Source of the DNA: Cyanobacteria bacterium UBA4641
GTDB taxonomy: Bacteria; Cyanobacteriota; Vampirovibrionia; Gastranaerophilales; Gastranaerophilaceae
Assembly (NCBI GenBank): GCA_002405805.1
Contig: DHMN01000008.1
Coordinates: forward strand, 942-26,340
Direction: 5' to 3'
Length of the DNA stretch: 25,399 nt
Of this stretch, positions 22,145-25,399 are shown piece by piece; within the stretch, counting starts at the first letter, position 1; every line of letters starts with the position of its first letter. Under the pieces are notes generated by a model that saw only the letters and a program-made list of their open reading frames with translations, was not told the origin of the DNA and searched no databases. Position numbers and translations under genes: made by a program.

Positions 22145-23152
22145 TTATTTAACTTTTACTTTTGGTACAACTGACATTCCCGGAACAATATTGTATTCAC
22201 TTGGGTCAATTTGTTCTGTGAATACGATTTTTACAGGGATTCTTTGTACGATTTTTACGAATGAACCAACTGCGTTTTCAGGAGGGAACAAGCTTGATTT
22301 TGCGCCTGATGCTCTTTGGATAGAGTCAATTTTACCTTTGAATACTTTGTTTGGATAAGTGTCGATTTTGATATCAACAGCTTGACCAGGTTTCATTCCT
22401 CTCAATTGGTTTTCTTTGAAGTTAGCAACAACCCAAACATTTTCGGGGACCAATGTGAATAAAGGTGAACCTGCTGTTACGTACATACCTTTTTCAACTC
22501 TTCTTGATGAAACTGTTCCTGATTGAGGTGCATAGATTTTTGTATAAGATAAATCTAATGCAGCTTTATCTTTTGCAGCTTTTGCAGTTCTCAAGTTTGC
22601 ATCGGCAACGGTTTTTCCGCTTTTGTCAGAGAACAATGCTTGGTTTGCTTGTGTCAAACCTGCTTGAGCATTATCATAGTTTACTTTTGCTGAATCATAA
22701 GTTTGTTTAGATACTGCACCTTGTTCATAAAGGTTTCTGTATCTGTCTAAATCTTTTTTAGCTAATTTAATATTAGATTCTGCGGCAGCTTGATTTGCTT
22801 TAGCATTTTGTTGGTCTAACTTGATTTTTTCAAAACTTGAATCAGCTTGTTCTAACTTGATTTTGTAATCTGCATCATCAATAATTGCAACCAAATCACC
22901 TTCTTTTACATGTTGGTTATCTGTTACAAATACGTCTTCAATTTGACCTGATACACGAGGAGCAACGTTTACTGTAGTTGTTTCAACGTAAGCATCATCA
23001 GTTGATTCATATTGCATTTCGTTATGAATGTAAACACCTGCCAAAACCAAAACTGCAACAACAACGATACCTGTTATTGTTCTTTTAATTCCTTTTGGTT
23101 TTTCGTTTTTAGGTTGTTCAACATTTTGTTCTTCTTTGATTTTTTCTTCCAT
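22145..23152 (-). CDS. emrA: HlyD/EmrA-type membrane-fusion adaptor protein
   Basis: 335 residues from ATG 23150-23152 (MEEKIKEEQN; AGAGG nine bases upstream). A TTG two codons earlier is a less likely start. One N-terminal membrane span (about 23-42, ITGIVVVAVLVLAGVYI), the EmrA signature YESTDDAYVE (48-57), a split biotinyl-lipoyl domain (VNVAPRVSGQIEDVFVTDNQ, HVKEGDLVAI), an alanine- and glutamine-rich coiled-coil hairpin (about 95-205), the returning lipoyl strand KIYAPQSGTVSSRRVEKG and a beta-barrel domain ending NIVPGMSVVPKVKVK. It bridges the MFS pump and outer-membrane channel in the periplasm. Fifteen bases separate it from the marR-like gene, so they form one operon. Confidence 0.93.
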   Translation of the reverse strand: MEEKIKEEQNVEQPKNEKPKGIKRTITGIVVVAVLVLAGVYIHNEMQYESTDDAYVETTTVNVAPRVSGQIEDVFVTDNQHVKEGDLVAIIDDADYKIKLEQADSSFEKIKLDQQNAKANQAAAESNIKLAKKDLDRYRNLYEQGAVSKQTYDSAKVNYDNAQAGLTQANQALFSDKSGKTVADANLRTAKAAKDKAALDLSYTKIYAPQSGTVSSRRVEKGMYVTAGSPLFTLVPENVWVVANFKENQLRGMKPGQAVDIKIDTYPNKVFKGKIDSIQRASGAKSSLFPPENAVGSFVKIVQRIPVKIVFTEQIDPSEYNIVPGMSVVPKVKVK

Positions 23153-23167
23153 ATTCAATAACCTCTT

Positions 23168-23629
23168 TTATATTTTCATTTCTACTTCTTGTTCTAAGCC
23201 TTCTCTAAATCTTTTTAAAGATTTTATAATTTCAAATTTGTCATTTTCTGATAGAACTTTTGGCAATTTTTCTATATATTCGCGCAAAATTTTAGAAACT
23301 TTTGCGGTAATTTCTCTGCCTTCAGGTGTCAATCTCATTTTTCTGACTAATCTGTTATTTTTTGTATCGACAAATCTTTCGATATAACCTTTTTCTTCCA
23401 GTGAATTTAAAATTCTGCCTGTGTTTGCTCTATCTTTCAAAATCAATTTTGCCAATTCTCGCTGACATATTCCATCATTTAAACTGATTGTATCCATTGT
23501 GGTAAATTCATCCATAGAGACAGGCATTTCTAATTTTTGGAAAATTTGCGAACCCAAATATCTGCAATACCTTGCGGTTTGCTCCAATTGATAATAGATA
23601 GATTCAATATAATGTTCACAATTATGCAT
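23168..23629 (-). CDS. MarR-family transcriptional regulator of the efflux locus
   Basis: 153 residues with the MarR layout: an N-terminal dimer helix (EHYIESIYYQLEQTARYCRY), a winged HTH (about 48-105: ISLNDGICQRELAKLILKDR, ANTGRILNSLEEKGYIER, wing FVDTKNNRLVRKMRLTPEG) and C-terminal helices. MarR repressors release DNA on binding phenolic or drug-like ligands; cysteines at 4, 22 and 55 leave room for redox sensing. The gene heads the leftward adaptor-pump operon and faces the TolC-like gene, so one operator may control both directions. A perfect palindrome at 23666-23681 lies 37 bases before its start. No clear Shine-Dalgarno precedes the ATG. Confidence 0.9.
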   Translation of the reverse strand: MHNCEHYIESIYYQLEQTARYCRYLGSQIFQKLEMPVSMDEFTTMDTISLNDGICQRELAKLILKDRANTGRILNSLEEKGYIERFVDTKNNRLVRKMRLTPEGREITAKVSKILREYIEKLPKVLSENDKFEIIKSLKRFREGLEQEVEMKI

Positions 23630-23665
23630 ATAATTTAGATTTTTCTTTATGTTGTAAAAATAATG

Positions 23666-23681
23666 TGTTGCATTTGCAACA
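23666..23681. promoter_or_regulatory. MarR operator candidate (palindrome TGTTGCA-TT-TGCAACA)
   Basis: Perfect seven-base arms around two bases, the usual size of a MarR site, in the gap between divergent marR and tolC-like genes. It overlaps a possible rightward -35 (TTGCAT, 23668-23673) placed 17 bases from TATCAT (23691-23696), so binding would block tolC transcription. Confidence 0.6.
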
Positions 23682-23742
23682 ATATTATGTTATCATACTG
23701 ATATATAAAATGCAAGTATATTTTTTAAGAGGAAATAAAACG

Positions 23743-25146
23743 TTGAAAAAGAGTATTATTACACTATTATTGGCTAGTTTTATATTAACCGAAATTACCC
23801 CTGCGGCATGCTTTGCCATAGGCAATAAAAATCAATCTAACGAACCTAAAAAAGTCTCTATTACAAAAACTCACAAACAAAGAGAAAAAAGTGATGAGTT
23901 TAAATATGAATATATTAATTATAATTGGTGGAAAAATTTTAACGATGATATCTTAAACGGATATATTGATAAAGCTATCAAGAATAACTATGATTTGAAA
24001 ATGGCAACAAATACGGTTGATGAATATTATCAAGCTGTAAAAATTCAATTTGCAAACGAATTACCGATGGCAGGTGTCGGATTTGGACCGGGGTATTCAA
24101 AACTTCCTGGGAATAGCAGTGCGGATTGGGCTTTTGCAATGCCTGCATTTGCAAGTTATGAAGTTGACCTTTTCTTAAAAAATCATGACAAAACAAATGC
24201 TTCAAAAAAACAATATGAAGCAACATTGCAAGATGAAAGAGCCGCTTATATTTCAATCGCATCAGCTGTTGGTACAACGTATTTGAATATCATTAAACTT
24301 GATAAAATGATTGAACTTCAAGAAGAAATCGTAAAAGACAGAAAAACGATTTACAACTTGATGCTTGCAAGAAATAAAGAAGGTTTAACTTCAACTGCTG
24401 ATACAGTAAAAGCAAATAAAGCATATATTGCAGGTAATACAGATTTGACAGAATACAAAAAACAAAGAACAAAATTATTAAACCAACTTTGTGTATTAAT
24501 TGGCGAAAATCCAAACAATGCTGACAAAATTACAAGAACATCATTTGAACAATTAAATTACTCAGGTGTAATTCCTACAGAAATTTCATCTGATGTTATT
24601 ACAAACAGACCTGATTATTTGAAGGCTGAAAAAAATGTTGAAAAAGCAGGTATTGATGTAAAAGTTGCTAAGAAAGAATTTTTACCGACTATCAATATTG
24701 GCGCAGTTGCAATGTTTTTATCAGGTGATATCGGCAGTCTTTGGAGTACAAAAAATGCTATTGCTGCACTTGGCGGTGGTCTTGGTTTACCGTTATTCAC
24801 AGGTGGACGAAGAGTTGCAAACTTGAAGATGAAAAAAGTTGAATACGAAAGAGTTTTGAATAATTATTACAAAACAAATTTGACAGCTATTCAAGAAATC
24901 AACGATGCAATGGTTTCAATCAAACTTGATGAAGAAAAATATCAAGATACTAAAAAACAAGCAAAATTGGAAAGAGAAGACTTTGGCTACAGCACAGACA
25001 AATTTAATCAAGGTACAATTTCAAAACTTGACTTGACTCAGGTGAAAGAAAATGTATTATTCACTGATAAGCAAGTTGTAAATGATAAAATTAACTGCTT
25101 GGTAAATTATATAGGATTGTATAAAGCAACAGGCAGCCAATTATAA
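23743..25146 (+). CDS. TolC-family outer-membrane efflux protein
   Basis: 467 residues from the TTG at 23743 (AGAGGA nine bases upstream). This start gives a clean signal peptide (KKSIITLLLASFILTEITPA then ACFA, cut near residue 25). Upstream ATGs in frame at 23665 and 23710 would bury it, and the first lies inside the palindrome. Two OEP repeats follow: WKNFNDDILNGYIDKAIKNN YDLKMA, QPTINI-like strands, TYLNIIKLDKMIELQEEI, then NRPDYLKAEKNVEKAGIDVK, VAKKEFLPTINIGA and LPLFTGGRR. It forms the trimeric outer-membrane channel for the adaptor and pump on the other strand. The cysteine near the signal-peptide end does not sit in a standard lipobox. Divergent order with shared regulation is common for such pumps. 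Confidence 0.92.
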   Translation: MKKSIITLLLASFILTEITPAACFAIGNKNQSNEPKKVSITKTHKQREKSDEFKYEYINYNWWKNFNDDILNGYIDKAIKNNYDLKMATNTVDEYYQAVKIQFANELPMAGVGFGPGYSKLPGNSSADWAFAMPAFASYEVDLFLKNHDKTNASKKQYEATLQDERAAYISIASAVGTTYLNIIKLDKMIELQEEIVKDRKTIYNLMLARNKEGLTSTADTVKANKAYIAGNTDLTEYKKQRTKLLNQLCVLIGENPNNADKITRTSFEQLNYSGVIPTEISSDVITNRPDYLKAEKNVEKAGIDVKVAKKEFLPTINIGAVAMFLSGDIGSLWSTKNAIAALGGGLGLPLFTGGRRVANLKMKKVEYERVLNNYYKTNLTAIQEINDAMVSIKLDEEKYQDTKKQAKLEREDFGYSTDKFNQGTISKLDLTQVKENVLFTDKQVVNDKINCLVNYIGLYKATGSQL

Positions 25147-25194
25147 ACTATAACATACTAACTTAAAATCTTAATCATATTTTTACTTACTAAA

Positions 25195-25223
25195 CCGGTA
25201 TTTCACAATACCGGCTTCTTTTT
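25195..25223 (+). terminator. Intrinsic terminator of the tolC-like gene
   Basis: CCGGTATT (25195-25202), loop TCAC, AATACCGG (25207-25214), then CTTCTTTTTT. An eight-pair perfect stem with a T run, about 50 bases after the stop. Confidence 0.9.
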
Positions 25224-25266
25224 TGTGGGTTTGTTTTTATGTCATGATTTTTTTACTGTTTATGTC

Positions 25267-25337
25267 ACCCTGAACAGCAGGAGCAGAGTGCGAAACGAAG
25301 TGGAGTCACGTTTTATGCGACTGCGTAGTTTCAGGGT
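25267..25337. repeat. Intergenic inverted element bounded by ACCCTGAA / TTCAGGGT
   Basis: GTCACCCTGAAC begins at 25265 and GTTTCAGGGTCTCC ends at 25341; the arms ACCCTGAA (25267-25274) and TTCAGGGT (25330-25337) are exact complements around about 55 bases that are much more GC-rich than the flanks. This arrangement is typical of dispersed intergenic repeats; the rest of 25224-25399 shows no gene. Confidence 0.55.
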
Positions 25338-25399
25338 CTCCAATATTACAAATTTTGCATAAGACTAATCTGTTTTATTTGAGATGCTGAAACACCGAG

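Noticed and set aside
22465..22710. Rightward frame of 81 codons inside the adaptor gene
   Set aside because: Leucine-rich antisense shadow of the coiled-coil region of the HlyD-type protein.
23665..23742. ATG at 23665 or 23710 as the TolC start
   Set aside because: Both would place a non-signal-like stretch before an otherwise clean signal peptide, and 23665 lies at the edge of the operator palindrome, upstream of the likely transcript start.
1..25399. tRNA or rRNA genes
   Set aside because: No cloverleaf with a T-arm GTTCRANNC context or conserved rRNA stretch was noticed; short hairpins found are all terminators or repeats.

Overview
The window is AT-rich DNA from a diderm bacterium. A signal-peptide-bearing TolC-type outer-membrane protein next to an inner-membrane pump and a periplasmic adaptor shows two membranes. 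The species cannot be read from the sequence. An AT-rich gut lineage such as Gastranaerophilales (Vampirovibrionia) or a low-GC alphaproteobacterium would fit, but this is a guess. Roughly 1-20,460 looks like accessory, mobile and conflict DNA. From about 20,487 the sequence looks like host backbone, with visibly richer base composition and more ordinary codon use.

Region 1 (1-4740): a truncated serine recombinase and its DUF2924 partner read leftwards. A ParB-domain/DNA-methyltransferase fusion, a DUF5681 protein and a terminase large subunit read rightwards from a shared, mirror-symmetric promoter region. No portal, capsid or tail gene follows, so this looks like a phage-derived mobile cassette rather than a complete prophage. 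Region 2 (4870-7198): a tight three-gene operon of a small HTH protein, the RNA ligase RtcB and a TPR protein. Region 3 (7213-7452): the C-terminal stump of a tyrosine integrase.

Region 4 (7532-14499): a small XRE regulator resembling restriction-modification controller proteins, with a C-box-like site in its promoter region, faces a rightward cluster of PD-(D/E)XK (PF14281-like) nucleases of three types (A, B1, B2, C). A small beta-hairpin-repeat protein sits between them, and the cluster ends with a WYL regulator translationally linked to the last nuclease. The cluster contains a tandem duplication that produced an in-frame chimera, which then breaks at a run of seven G. A palindrome CGTCA-N5-TGAC recurs in three intergenic gaps. 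This is the best candidate here for an undescribed system.

Region 5 (14501-20461): a HigB/HigA-type toxin-antitoxin pair (leftward), a complete ABC-three-component (ABC-3C) conflict system (Mrr-like nuclease effector, middle component, DUF3732-type ATPase with a zinc hook), a probable HEPN-domain protein, a repeat-rich spacer and an HNH endonuclease. Several of these genes have a -10 box only six bases before the start codon, suggesting leaderless mRNAs. A perfect bidirectional terminator closes the island.

Region 6 (20487-25146): a MarR-regulated tripartite drug-efflux locus. marR-emrA-emrB-like genes read leftwards and a tolC-like gene reads rightwards, with a palindromic operator candidate between them. 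The last 170 bases hold the tolC terminator and a dispersed-repeat-like inverted element.
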